Positions 1 through 10,575 are shown, numbered from the stretch's first letter. The stretch is DNA of 64,000 bases from Antedon mediterranea (GCF_964355755.1 NC_092679.1:4090001-4154000), one strand, 5' to 3'. Made by a program: numbers and translations. The notes: generated by a model from the sequence alone, not told the origin.

Positions 1-21
1 GGGCGGGCTTCCAATACTTAC

Positions 22-968
22 TTGGCCAAGGCTTTCTCCAAAAGAGACACCCAGAATTCATCTTTTGAGAGAGCACGGCTAAACATAAGCTTTCCATTCA
101 AAGTCGGTAACCTATCATCAACTACGATTTCAGTCCACTTGCCAAATCGCCATAACCGGAATCTGAAGACACCCTTGTAATTCTTCGTAAACGATTGTGT
201 TGGACATACGAAATTTAGCACAGCTGGGGCCAGGGTTACAGCTGCTAATGCGTTCATGAATGAGCCATTAACTGAAAAAAATTTTACATTATTATTATTA
301 TTACAATCCCGGGTAAATTTTGTTTGACCAAATTAATATAAAAAGCCCAATAGTAGCCTATATAGTGTAAATAGCCTAAATGTGTAGCTTAGGATTTATA
401 AATTGATATTGTTGCGGAAACCATCCATCCGCCTGCATCTGGCGTACGATACGTCGTGTAGTCCCATTCCATTTTAAAATCCAATTATATTTTACCTATG
501 TTGTCGTCTCCTTCTGGAAGCATGACCTCGTTGAATGAAGCGCCATCTTTGAAAAACAAAGGTGCCTGCTCCCCACCTAAAATTTCCTATGGTAAATAAA
601 CCGTATGAAACTAAGAATATGATTATGCATATAGGCTAAGGGCAAGTAGTAGTCCTACTGTTTGGGTACAGTAGGCCTATCAAACTGAGTGCTGCATGTT
701 TGATATTGTATAGAAAGTTTCCGAATATTTAGGCCAGCAATGTAAATAATAAAGTAGGCCTACTCACTCTTGGGCGTAGCCATTTGATTTCTGTACGTTT
801 TTCATAGAAAGCGGTTAGCCAAGTATTTTCAGCTCTGAATATGGAACCGCTGTCCGCTTTAAAACATGGATCCTCAAATAGATTTTTCTCGTTATATTTA
901 GCATCCGCAATGATAGCTTCGTACTTTTGCTCACAAAGGCAATTCAATTGGATTGTTGATGCAGCCAT
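22..968 (-). CDS. Calpain-like protein, 5' exons (partial, runs off left edge)
   Basis: Three exons are visible: 768-968 (start ATG at 966-968), 496-586 and 22-271, with GT/AG junctions and matching phases (201 nt; 91 nt; 250 nt). Exon 1 has the calpain N-terminal pattern: FEDPCFKA, then an acidic/Ser stretch, then KWLRPR. Exon 3 matches the protease core domain PC1 (NYKGVFRFRLWRFGKW, VVVDDRLPTLNGKLMF, EFWVSLLEKALAK). Calpains are Ca2+-regulated cytosolic Cys proteases, but the expected GDCW-type active-site motif is replaced here by NGSFMNALAA, so no catalytic Cys is present. The protein is therefore probably a non-catalytic calpain homologue; His and Asn of the triad lie outside the window. 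A decayed copy of exon 1 lies at about 25275-25510. Confidence 0.85.
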
Positions 969-971
969 CTT

Positions 972-2170
972 AAATATTTAGTCGAAGGTACTAGTAAATA
1001 CTATAGGTTTAACTAGAACGCCGGTATATACTCAAAAGAATCATTTTCAGCATGTTGAACCTATTTAAACATTTCACAGGAATGGCCAGGTGGAAATAAA
1101 TATGTTGATTGGCAGTTACGTAATGCGATTCATAATCATGTATACCGTATTAATGCGCGTTTGTTTATTTCTTTCCTGGTTGGTTAAGTTTACACGCATG
1201 AGCGAACTGGTGCATTTTGAGTGTAGGTCAGTGGTGGACAAGACTTATGGGACACACGTCAACAGCTACAATGGTAACTTTCCTCCTCACAGCAGTGATT
1301 TTTACTTTATTTTGTGATGTACATAAGGATGTTATTGTAAGTCACCCTGGCGATAAACGAATTTTCGGGAAGGATTTTACCATTTTTGCAAGCACACATG
1401 ATATGGTTATAGGCTAGAAACCATTCAGTTTAGCCCCATAGTTTTTAGGTATAATTTGAAACATTTCATAGCTCATACAATTTACAATATACAAATTGTA
1501 TGCACAAATCAAATTTTTAGTTAAAAGGTGGCCGCGGCCGCTTGCGGGAGGTGGCCGCTTTACGGAAGGTACCAAATGCACTAATTAGATAGGAAGAACA
1601 AACGGGCTTTTGAATGTACGGTCGTTAAGGGAGGTGGCCGCTTACGGAAAGTGCCACTCACGGAGGTTCAACTAAAACATTTTAGTTAGCAGCGAACAGC
1701 AAAATATGCATTGTTTACACGTATCATCATCATCATCATCATCCTCATCATCATATGAAACCGCGATTTGAATAATCGTGACGCCAAGAATAATGTGCAA
1801 TGTTTTGTTTTAAAGTGTTATTATTTGTATTCAGTACATTGTTTCACAACACAATTAAACACAGTATTTTAACAATGCTAAATTCAAGTCTGAAGCAAAT
1901 AACTTAATTTGCATATTAAGTCAATACTATTGTTACTACAGCATACTGTTCTATCAATACAACCTAATAAAGGCTATACATAAATATACCTTAAGAATAA
2001 AGGCTACATAATTCAACCTTAATAAAGGCTCACAATGTTTAAATGATACTAGGATAGCACTCGAAGTAAATAGAACTTCTTGAGTTAATCATTCTGCAGA
2101 CTTTAGTTATGGAAAATATGTAGGCCTACATATAACAAATTAATAATACACATTTTTTTATATAACATTT
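972..2170. other. Intergenic stretch with short repeats only
   Basis: No convincing coding exon was found. It holds two related GC-rich blocks (about 1527-1575 and 1628-1675) sharing GGGAGGTGGCCGCTT, a CAT/ATC trinucleotide run at about 1724-1755, and three spaced copies of AATAAAGGCT at about 1966-2030. The left part is the upstream side of the minus-strand calpain-like gene. Short open frames at 1090-1417 lack family resemblance or splice context and are not called. Confidence 0.5.
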
Positions 2171-2173
2171 CTT

Positions 2174-4301
2174 TCAATCTACTATCTTCCGTTGTATCCC
2201 ATTGTGATCTACCATCATACGGTTCTTATCGTCAAATCCGCCTTCATCTAAAATTCGCATTTCCATAAACGGATTGCGAAAATCCCCTTGTGTCGTCATA
2301 GGAACAACTTTTCCAGTTGTACTACTGGCTATGTACTTCCTGATTTCCCTACTTTTTATAAACTGAGTCATTATCACCGAATCGTCGGTACCTCTGTCGT
2401 TGTACAGTTTAAAAGAAAACCTTTCACATGTAAAAGGAATGTTATCTTCCTCTATCTGCAAAAAAAATATTCATCTTTAAAATTCTTCAAACTGTTGACA
2501 ATTCCGTGATAAATCCGGTTTTCCACAATGCGAATTTATTTGTGCGAATTGAAAGCGTATTATTATTTTCATCTAAAGCTCTGTCTACACTATCAAATTC
2601 TATGTGACAAAAAAATCTTGTTTTCCCAAAATTATATGGACGTAAATCACTACCATATTTTGGAATATTACTATCATATTTGGACACACACTTTTTTTGT
2701 CAAACTATAGTTTGATAGTGTAGATAGAGCTTAATACTTTTGTGACGTAATCAATATCCTTAATTGATCCACTTGATCATCAGAATGAATAAATTAAAAC
2801 AAAATATATATAAACAGGCTTAAGATACTTACACTGTCTTTAATAGCGACCAGTGATGGTTGCATTGTGTCAACACCTATAAGAACTAACTTGTACGTGT
2901 AGTCTGCTGGGTCGTTTCCTGGTTCGACGTCGTCATCCAAAGTATCCACTGGAGGTTCCATCATTTTCAGTCTCATTACATTAAATGGTTGGTCGTCTGC
3001 TGTGTCCTTTATAAATCTTACTCTTGTTGCTGTAAAAAATATGGAAAGAAGAAATGCAAAAACTATACTGTCAAAACGGTAATACAAGCAAGTAAGGTTT
3101 ATAGTAAATGCACTAAGTAATTCCTGAACAGAGAAATTAGCGAGTTGACAAATATCTCAAGTTTCGGAGTGTAATCGTTAACAACCTGTAACTTTCTGCT
3201 TCCTGTAAGGAACGGTATGGGCTTACTGCAAACCATACTTAACCAATGCTTAACAATTGAAAAGACCTCTTCCTTTAGTCAACTTGTTATTGTCTATTGT
3301 ATTGTATTTGGTCTATAGAACCAAACAGGATACCCAATGTAAAGCCTTGTTTACACTATCAAACTTTATGTGACAACAAAAAATGTTTGGCTATCATTGC
3401 CATATTTGTGCACATCACACTTTTTTTGTCAAACTAGTTTGATAGTGTGGACAGAGCTTAAGTTGATAGTGTGGACAGAGCTTAAGTTGATTTTGTTTCG
3501 GTCTACATAATACTTTTTTTCTCGAACGTGTGAAAACTGTACATTTGTATGACGCAGGGAAGATTAAACGACTAATTTTTATTTTAAAAAACGTCAGGTA
3601 TCCAATTAATCTTCCTAACAAAATACACAAGCATTCGAATCACTTACATCTAGAATCGGAAAGGCATCCCGAGAAATCAACACTACGAAAAGGAAAGTTT
3701 GGTATTTGCTCTCCGATTTTCAGCAATCCATCATTTGCGGAAGATTTTACGGATACTATTCTACCAAAATCTTCATCCGGCCACTATAACAATAGTAAAA
3801 CATCATAATAAATAGATTAATAAAAAATAACAATGTTTCTCAGTATCGTAAAATATCTGGGCCGTACGATCTAGCGACAATAAACCACCAGATATGACGG
3901 AGAGAGCCATCCATAACACCCAAATATTACACACAGAAACCTATGTTACGGTTACGGTCAGCAGACATGATACTACAGACTGTTGATAGGATGATACAAT
4001 GTATATTTAGTGAAACTAAACTAGTAAAAATAGGGGTGCATGTGGTACTTACATTTATTCTAGGTTCCGCAGATTTTAACTGAAATGAAAATAGTAATAA
4101 TTAAATGTATTGTAGGTTAAAATTAGTTTGCTTCACTTTATGTAAAAAAAAACCATAGGCATCCATTTCCTTGGACTCTTTTATTGTGTATTTTTTAATT
4201 GAGATCCAGATATTATGCCTATATAAAAATATATATTTAACAGTAACACTTACCCTTTTGATAGGAACAACGCTGCCAGTGTTGCTCATTATTCGACTCA
4301 T
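2174..4301 (-). CDS. Leaderless 229-aa protein, candidate IL-1-type beta-trefoil cytokine
   Basis: Five exons join in frame: 4254-4301, 4053-4079, 3648-3783, 2833-3029 and 2174-2455 (48+27+136+197+282 = 690 nt, 229 residues plus TGA). All junctions have GT/AG and compatible phases, and a stop lies in frame upstream of the ATG. The protein starts MSRIMSNTGSVVPIK, with no signal peptide. The first ~70 residues are polar and could be a propeptide. From about residue 70 the order and spacing of beta-strand-like segments resemble interleukin-1 proteins: QPFNVMRLKMM; YTYKLVLIGVDTMQPSLVAI; CERFSFKLYN; the block FIKSREIRKYIASS, near the family's F-x-S...P-x-x-[FY]-[LI]-[SCA] signature; then FMEMRIL. 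The match was made by eye, and the signature Pro is absent. An FGF-like or unrelated all-beta fold remains possible. The gene model is more certain than the family. A 160-bp MITE and related repeats sit in its introns. Confidence 0.6.
2575..2733. mobile_element. Palindromic MITE, family A copy 1
   Basis: The terminal inverted repeats read AAGCTCTGTCTACACTATCA at the left and TGATAGTGTAGATAGAGCTT at the right, with internal ACCATATTT/TCATATTTGG words. The element is about 160 bp, has no coding capacity and lies in the last intron of the 2174-4301 gene. Five members of this family were found in the window. Confidence 0.8.
3341..3484. mobile_element. Palindromic MITE, family A copy 2 with duplicated right end
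   Basis: The left end is AAAGCCTTGTTTACACTATC. The right end TTTGATAGTGTGGACAGAGC is followed by a second, near-identical copy of the last ~24 bp (3462-3484), so the terminal repeat is present twice. It lies in an intron of the 2174-4301 gene. Confidence 0.75.
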
Positions 4302-4588
4302 GATGAAATACTATTACTACTGCTCTGACAACAGAGTTTCATTACATACTATTGTTATACTTCTTCCGGTGGTGGGTGTTGGGTGGGATTTCCCCGCTTC
4401 AAAATAACTTTTCGATATCATGTGCATTTCTGTATAATACTGTACGTTTCGTTCATATGAATAACTGTAAGTTTCATTTTTGTTTATTGTTGTAGTATGG
4501 AATCGATTCATCATCACGTGCATGCACTGTCTTTATCCGCCATAAAACCTGTCTCATTAAAATCATTGTCTGAATAAACTTAATCATA
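4302..4588. other. Upstream region of the candidate cytokine gene
   Basis: This is the 5' flank on the minus strand. It contains a palindromic CACGTG E-box at about 4515-4520, but no clear TATA box was recognised. No coding exon was seen. Confidence 0.3.
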
Positions 4589-5272
4589 TTATTTGTATAG
4601 ATCATTTAGATTCCAAAGCTATATACTTTTTACATTTCTCAAGGCTCTACAACCCACTATGTCGGTCGGTTGGTCGGTCAGTCGGTTGGTTGATAACACT
4701 AACTTGAGCACGCGACTGCAGCCATGTATATGGCCTTGTTATGTTCATACATAACACGTGGAGTAGAACGCCTAAATATAACATTACCCTACTATACCAT
4801 TAGTTTAAGATTCAAAGTTGCAAGCGCTAAAATATGAAATAACCTACCAACTGAAATTAAATATTCCCCAACAATTGCTTCATTCAAACCTAGATATCGA
4901 TCTCATATTTTTTTTGGCAAGTCTATTTTTTTATTTGTATAGATCATTTAGATTCCAAAGCTATATACTTTTTACATTTCTCAAGGCTCTACAACCCACT
5001 ATGTCGGTCGGTTGGTCGGTCAGTCGGTTGGTTGATAACACTAACTTGAGCACGCGACTGCAGCCATGTATATGGCCTTGTTATGTTCATACATAACACG
5101 TGGAGTAGAACGCCTAAATATAACATTACCCTACTATACCATTAGTTTAAGATTCAAATTTGCAAGCGCTAAAATATGAAATAACCTACCAACTGAAATT
5201 AAATATTCCCCAACAATTGCTTCATTCAAACCTAGATATCGATCTCATATTTTTTTTGGCAAGTCTATTTTT
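4589..5272. repeat. 342-bp tandem duplication (two copies)
   Basis: Copies occupy 4589-4930 and 4931-5272 and are almost identical; a clear difference is AAAGTTGC versus AAATTTGC. Each carries a TCGG/TTGG-rich stretch (CGGTCGGTTGGTCGGTCAGT) and a CACGTG E-box in ATAACACGTGGAG. The small open frame within it is not considered coding. The near-identity implies a recent duplication or an assembly duplication. Confidence 0.9.
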
Positions 5273-5274
5273 TT

Positions 5275-5370
5275 TTCATAATTTGTCTTGTATTTAAGAC
5301 AGGACCACGATGCAAAACAGTTTTTCCTTTACCTGATTATGTGGTAAATGTTAAAAATAAATATGTAACT
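5275..5370 (+). mobile_element. LINE 3'-UTR fragment
   Basis: The segment TTAAGACAGGACCACGATGC and following AAAACAG resemble the 3' UTR of the minus-strand LINE fragment near 53215-53280 (AAGACAGGACCACAATG then AAAACAG). It is therefore a short 3' relic of the same LINE family in plus orientation. The rest of 5371-6065 shows no gene; it contains a short repeat of TATAACCCGG at about 5758-5786. Confidence 0.45.
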
Positions 5371-6065
5371 GCCGATCTGTTTGTATTGTTTGTATATATG
5401 GCAGTTACTTGTATTAAAGGCTTTTTATGTTTAATAAAACCCCTAAAATACATTTTCTAAATAATACATCAACTATTTTTGTTTCAGTGAGGTGTGATTG
5501 CTGCTGCAGTTGGTACCATTAACTAGTTTCATCGTTCCATGTTGAAGGGAAGAATTGGCTGGCAATTGGAACTTATACCATGTAATAAGCCGTATTGGTT
5601 TAAAGGTAGGTTGTTTTGGAGCAGATTAGCAAACTCCTATTTTAGTGCGATATTAATATCATCAATGGATTTAAATGAAAGCCATTGCATCAAAATACCT
5701 CATGATTAGCAATACTGTAATAAGAAAGAATATTGCATTTGAGGAAGCGTTAATAACCCGGTATATAACCCGGTATATAACCCGGAAGGAAATGGTCGGG
5801 GACTATAGGAGGTTTTATAGACCTATGTAGGCCTAACTGTTGGATATCATATGAAAATGAAATGAAATCTAATACTATTTAAGTCGAAGTTCGTCTTGTG
5901 CTATCGTCATTAGTCTTTCCTTCTTCATCTTGAAATAGAAAGGTATTTCCTCGAAAGTGATAGAGGTTTTAAGAACTTAAGAACGTTGATTGGAGGTTAT
6001 ATGACGTCGTCGTCATTGGTGTTTTAGCATCCAGGAAAGTCCCGAAAATTATTGTTCAATTTAAA

Positions 6066-6242
6066 TATATAAATCCAAAGGCAAATTACTGACAAAAATG
6101 ACAATGCTGTGGGTATCAGTGGCTGGATCTCAATGGAGATACAACAAAAAAGAAGCGAAAAGCTAAATCAAAACGATAAAGTAAACATCCAGAAAAGTTA
6201 GCAGAGCTTTCGGGCAACACTAGCCCTTCATCAGTGCAAGTG
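6066..6242 (-). repeat. PLE-1 left inverted terminal repeat
   Basis: This is the reverse complement of 9649-9823 with scattered substitutions. It ends at CATCAGTGCAAGTG, immediately beside the truncated PLE coding region, and carries a minus-strand copy of the hammerhead motif (6199-6235). Confidence 0.85.
6199..6235 (-). ncRNA. Hammerhead-ribozyme-like motif, PLE-1 left copy
   Basis: On the minus strand the sequence reads CTGATGA, a GGGC...GCCC helix, GAAA, then AGC-TCT-GCT and A. It mirrors the plus-strand copy at 9657-9692. Hammerhead motifs with very short stem III are established in terminal repeats of Penelope-like elements. Confidence 0.6.
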
Positions 6243-6268
6243 TGCAATTTAAATATATATATATATAT

Positions 6269-7343
6269 TTAGATACATTGACGACATCTTCATGATCTGG
6301 ACCCATGGTGAAGATAATTTGGAATCTTTTCTTCTCAATATTAATTCAGTCCACCCAACTATCAAATTTACAGCTACCAAATCCACTAGTAGCGTTGATT
6401 TTTTGGACACTATAGTGACCATAGAAAATGGTACACTCAAAACTGATCTATTCCGTAAACCCACGGATAAAAATATGTACCTGCTCCCTAGCAGTTGTCA
6501 CCCCCGACACTGTACTAAAAACATAGCGTACAGTCAAGCATTACGTATCAGACGTATCTGTTCTTCAGATTTAGATTTTCAGAATCGTACCGAAGAACTA
6601 ACCGGTCGTCTCCGGAATAGAAATTACAAGAAGGAATACATTGAAACTGCTATAAAGAAAGCAAAACATATTCCTCGATGTCAAACACTGACGTACAAGC
6701 CACGTCACGTCAGCCAAAAAAATCGACCAGAGTGCCATTGGTCACAACCTACCACCCTAGGTTGCCTCCATTACGGGCTATTATTGAGAAACATATGCCC
6801 ATTCTACAGTCCACAGAACGTCTCAGGACTGTTTTTCCGGAACCACCCATTATTGCATTTCGTAGACCTCCCAACCTTCATGATATATTAGTCAGATCCA
6901 AATTTAAGAGTGAAATTAACTTAAAAATTTGCGGCAAATCTTGCAAAACTTGTTCATTGGTTGATTCTACTGAAAAATTTGAGAGTAACCAAACTGGCCG
7001 CTTTTTTCGGATAAGACAATCAATTAATTGTCTAACCAAAAACGTCATTTATCTCATATACTGTAATATTTGTGGCAAACAGTACGTCGGAGAAACGAAA
7101 AACACTGTCCGTATGAGAATGACACAACATAGATCAGCTATCAAAACATTAAAGCTTGATCAACCTGTAGCCGAACATTTTAATTCAGCTGGTCACTCGA
7201 TTGAAAATTTCAGAGTTGCAATAGACCACGATGTCAAATGGAGCGACAAAACTCGCAAAGACAAAGAAAACCACTGGGAATTACTACTTAAAACCACAAA
7301 ACCTTTTGGACTTAACATTAGGAACATACTCTCAGATCGGTAA
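6269..7343 (+). pseudogene. Penelope-like element RT (3' part) plus GIY-YIG endonuclease, frameshifted
   Basis: The reading begins just after an AT repeat with RYIDDIFMIW, the catalytic YxDD block of a PLE reverse transcriptase. It continues through the thumb (VHPTIKF, SVDFLDT, LRIRRICSSD) to about 6700, then shifts frame into RVPLVTTYHPRLPP, FRRPPNLHDILVRSK and the GIY-YIG domain (LIYCNICGKQYVGETKN, with MRMTQHRSAI), ending at a stop at about 7343. The 5' RT motifs (fingers and most of the palm) are missing and the frame is broken, so it is non-functional. It is clearly diverged from the PLE at 28200-29768. Confidence 0.85.
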
Positions 7344-7502
7344 AATTATTCCATTGACTACCAAATTTTAAGTTTCAATATTAACCACCATTTTAGCTGT
7401 TTTTTTAGTTCCATTCCAAAATTGTTTATATCTCTACCAAGCTACCTTCTTTGTTTTCTACTCTTATTCAGTCTCCACCCACTATTCAACGGATGCTAGT
7501 CA

Positions 7503-7700
7503 AGTCGCCCCATCGCAAAGTCGCCCCATACTAAGTCGCCCCTTACACAGTCGCCCCATCGCAAAGTCGCCCCAAAACAAAGTCGCCCCGACACAGTCGC
7601 CCTATCGCAAAGTCGCCCCATCGCAAAGTCGCCCCATCGCAAAGTCGCTCCATCGCAAAGTCGCCCCATCGCAAAGTCGCCCCATCGCAAAGTCGCCCCA
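7503..7700 (-). repeat. 16-bp minisatellite, left array
   Basis: About 12 imperfect copies of AGTCGCCCCATCGCAA occur here. The same unit occurs in opposite orientation at 9344-9544, making a large inverted pair. Open frames across it (Arg/Asp/Gly/Leu repeats) are artefacts of the repeat. Confidence 0.9.
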
Positions 7701-9343
7701 AAACGTTAAAAAATAGTTTACAAGTGCGTAAAATGTTGCAATGATACACAATAACACAGAACGTGTAGGCATAAAAGGGGAAGCCCCGCCATGTAGTTTC
7801 AGGTCACACGATCGGCACGCACCCCCATATCAGAGAGGAAGCCCCCGACTAATCACTCGGTCGCACTCCGCGGTCGCACTAACGTGCTAGCTTACCAGAG
7901 GGAAACCCCCGTAATTACTCCGCCGTTGCCGTTGTCGCACTCTACAACGCACCATCTGAAGATGGGGAAACTCCGCCGGAGTTTTACGATGATATCAGTC
8001 GCGTTCGAAATCGGTCGCGATAAAATGATGTTATACGATCTAGATTATTTTTACTTTGGTCGATGAATATTTATTATTATTATTATTAGGCCTATATTAA
8101 TAATTGATTTTTGTTTTTATTTTACAGGTCAGTATGATGAGAAAGATGTGTGGCTTAAAAAATGACAATTTGTAAACATAGTTTAAGATATAGTATTATC
8201 CAACATAATGTCATTTAACAGTACATAATTATTTAAATGTGAAATATTTTATAGGAAACGTAGGCTACGTCCGTGTCTTTTATTTTATTAGCAACAAATT
8301 ACGTAAAACAATTTATTTATAAACATTCAGTTTACTATTATATACATAGTATTACAGTGAACATTGATTGTAAGACTCCTGGAAAGGCAATCCCATCATT
8401 ATATCCCATTATAAAATTGCATCATATCACCACTATATGTCGTAAATGATAACGTGCGTGTGTGTATTTGTCGTACGTCCGTGTACGTATTATTACGTGC
8501 CTCTTCACTGTCTTGTTTAATTTAAAATTAAATAAACACCTGATATGAGGATATTTATTAGGCATTATAATTAGAATGTTCTATAACCAAAAGGATTGAA
8601 AAGAATTTCTTCAGTAAAATGATCATTGTGCTGTTGAATAAAAGGCGACTCGCCATCTGAAACATTCTCTGAATCCAATCGGAGCTGCGCCTTCTGGTAT
8701 CTGTTTCCTCACAGCTGCTACGTCTTTCTGCTGACCGTCGGGAATTCCCCTTTTTAAAAAACACGCACACGATACTGTACGATGGTTTTTCCATGGTCAA
8801 AATGTCGCGTTTTAATTTTACTAATACCTGCATGTAAAACAATCATATTGGCGATGAAATCCCCTTTTTTTTTTCTTCATTTTGAAAAGTCATTATAAAA
8901 TTAAGACACATAACTTGTCAATAAATGCAAAATGATCAATAAGTAGCCTATAACACTTATTGTCTTACAACACTGTTATTGTTTTAACTACTGTAAATCT
9001 ATACGAAGGCCTACTACACATTTATTATATTATCCTAAAAAATGAGCTGGTATCGCGTAGGTTGAAGAAATTGTAATTGTGGCTCTGGTAACTAATTTTA
9101 AAATCATATTAAATTAACATTTTCGAAACTATAAATCAGGGATAATCTTTTTAAAACTTTCAAACAAGGGACTATTTTTTTAATGATTTTTAAAAAGCAC
9201 ATCACTCCATTAAAACCTGTAAAATACAAATTAAAACACATATTATGTATATAATAGGATAAACATTAATATTATACGACATTTAGCGCGACCAAAGTAA
9301 CAACGCAATCGATATCAAACGCAACCGATATGATTAAATCCGT
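7701..9343. other. Spacer between inverted minisatellites, no gene recognised
   Basis: AT-rich sequence with no convincing exon. The segments TTTACTTTGGTCG (about 8048) and CGACCAAAGTAAC (about 9289) are inverted copies, so the inverted symmetry of PLE-1 extends slightly into this spacer. GC-richer DNA at 7790-8000 repeats GGAAGCCCC/GGAAACCCCC words. Confidence 0.45.
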
Positions 9344-9544
9344 GGGCGACTTTGCGATGGGGCGACTTTGCGTTGGGGCGACTTTGCGATGGGGCGAATT
9401 TGCGATGGGGCGACTTTGTAATGGGGCGACTTTGAGATGGGGCGACTGTGCCGGGGCGACTTTGTTTTGGGGCGACTTTGCGATGGGGCGACTTTGTATT
9501 GGGCGACTTTGTATGGGGCGACTTTGCGATGGGGCGACTTGACT
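9344..9544 (+). repeat. 16-bp minisatellite, right array
   Basis: About 12 imperfect copies of GGGGCGACTTTGCGAT, the inverse of the 7503-7700 array. It is followed by GACTTGACTGGATCC, matching the inverted flank GACTTGACTAGCATCC of the left array. Confidence 0.9.
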
Positions 9545-9648
9545 GGATCCCTATTCAACACGCTGTTTCTATTGTTATATTTCTTTTATTCCTGTCCACC
9601 CAGGCAGCACTTGCCAACTCATATGCTATGACTTTATCCAAATTCCCT

Positions 9649-9823
9649 CACTTGCACTGATGAAGGGCTAGTGTTGCCCGAAAGCTCTGCTAACTTTTCT
9701 GGCTGTTTACTTTATCGTTTTATTTAGCTTTTCGATTTTTTTGTTGTATCTCTATTGAGATCCAGCCACTGATACCCACAGCATTGTCATTTTTTTCAGT
9801 AATTTGCATTTGGATTTATATAT
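9649..9823 (+). repeat. PLE-1 right inverted terminal repeat
   Basis: Runs from CACTTGCACTGATGAAGG to TTTGGATTTATATA and is the inverted partner of 6066-6242. A third, partial copy of the family lies at 27379-27568. Confidence 0.85.
9657..9692 (+). ncRNA. Hammerhead-ribozyme-like motif, PLE-1 right copy
   Basis: CTGATGA (9657-9663) is followed by a GGGC/GCCC stem II, GAAA (9680-9683) and a three-pair stem III AGC-TCT-GCT, with A at position 17 (9692). The predicted cleavage is after GCTA. The conserved core is complete. Stem I pairing with the upstream sequence looks weak by eye, so activity is uncertain. Confidence 0.6.
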
Positions 9824-10575
9824 CACCGGGCGGTTTGGAATTTATTTCTATGCCTGTTGTGTTTATATATATGTTATATATATATATATAGAATTAATGT
9901 TCTTTGCCTGATTTGTTTATATATATATAAAAGTATCTCTTCGGAGATCCCGCCTCGTGAATAAAAATACTGTAAGATGAGGGCGTATCAATTTGATCTC
10001 TGGTGCGCGTGCGTACAACTGAGGACTAGTGCTGTTCCGCCGTACCACGCCGAGAATGTTAAAGAGTCGCTATCCAGTCGAGTTCGAACAATACCATGAA
10101 AATGGTTAGGAGTATTGAATTTGCAACCCACTGATTAATTACGTATTGAGTTAATTTGTATTTCGGGTTTCTTAAAGGTTATTTTTAAACAGAATTTCGT
10201 CCGATCTGAGACAACAATTTAAATTGTGGAACATCTATATTGAAAAAAAAAAAACCTGAAAACTGAATGCATATCCATTTCGTTGCATGCAAAGAACAAT
10301 GACAAAATTGCAATAATCGTAAAACTGATAGTAAAACCATGTATAGATCCATAAACAAAACAGTATGCCTCAATTCAAAAGATTAAATACCATTTTTATT
10401 TATCGTTCCGACTATATATAAAATCAAATCTTACTAAACATACTGGGTATATTGAATATTATAGCCTCTCATTTACCAGTTGGCTTTATATTATAATCTT
10501 AAAGAGAAATATGCATATTTTCTTTAGATTTAGAACTATAGAAGGAGAATATCAAATTAAGATATTGGTTTAAAT
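9824..10575. other. 3' flank of receptor gene 1
   Basis: AT-repeat tracts at about 9875-9930, then unrecognised sequence. On the minus strand an AATAAA at 10395-10400, about 180 nt after the gene 1 stop, is a candidate polyadenylation signal. Confidence 0.4.

Larger units (their letters stand above)
6066..9823. mobile_element. Composite Penelope-like element (PLE-1) with inverted ends
   Basis: A 3.76-kb block is bounded by a ~177-bp inverted repeat (6066-6242 and 9649-9823). Each arm includes a hammerhead-type motif and the sequence TGGGTATCAGTGGCTGGATC (left arm, plus strand). Inside the left arm sits a 5'-truncated PLE reading frame (about 6270-7343), then a minisatellite (7503-7700), about 1.6 kb of unrecognised AT-rich DNA, and the same minisatellite inverted (9344-9544). 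PLEs are retroelements with a telomerase-like reverse transcriptase and GIY-YIG endonuclease, flanked by terminal repeats that can be direct or inverted. The nested symmetry suggests two inverted insertions or a fold-back structure. Confidence 0.75.

Noticed and set aside
1090-1417. Two overlapping plus-strand open frames
   Set aside because: No family resemblance, low-complexity hydrophobic content, and no splice context.
2174-4301. FGF as the identity of the candidate cytokine
   Set aside because: FGFs share the beta-trefoil fold, but the FGF core motifs are not visible and the protein has no signal peptide; IL-1-like spacing fits better, though this is not proven.
7503-7700. Possible CRISPR-like direct repeat array
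   Set aside because: Contiguous 16-bp repeats without unique spacers in a eukaryotic, retroelement context.
7496-7749. Open frames rich in Gly-Asp-Phe-Ala-Met repeats (also 9330-9660)
   Set aside because: Translation of the 16-bp minisatellite; no start context or splice support.
8558-8842. 94-codon minus-strand open frame with an Arg/Ser-rich centre
   Set aside because: Lies in the PLE-1 spacer and has no recognisable domain; cannot be distinguished from chance.
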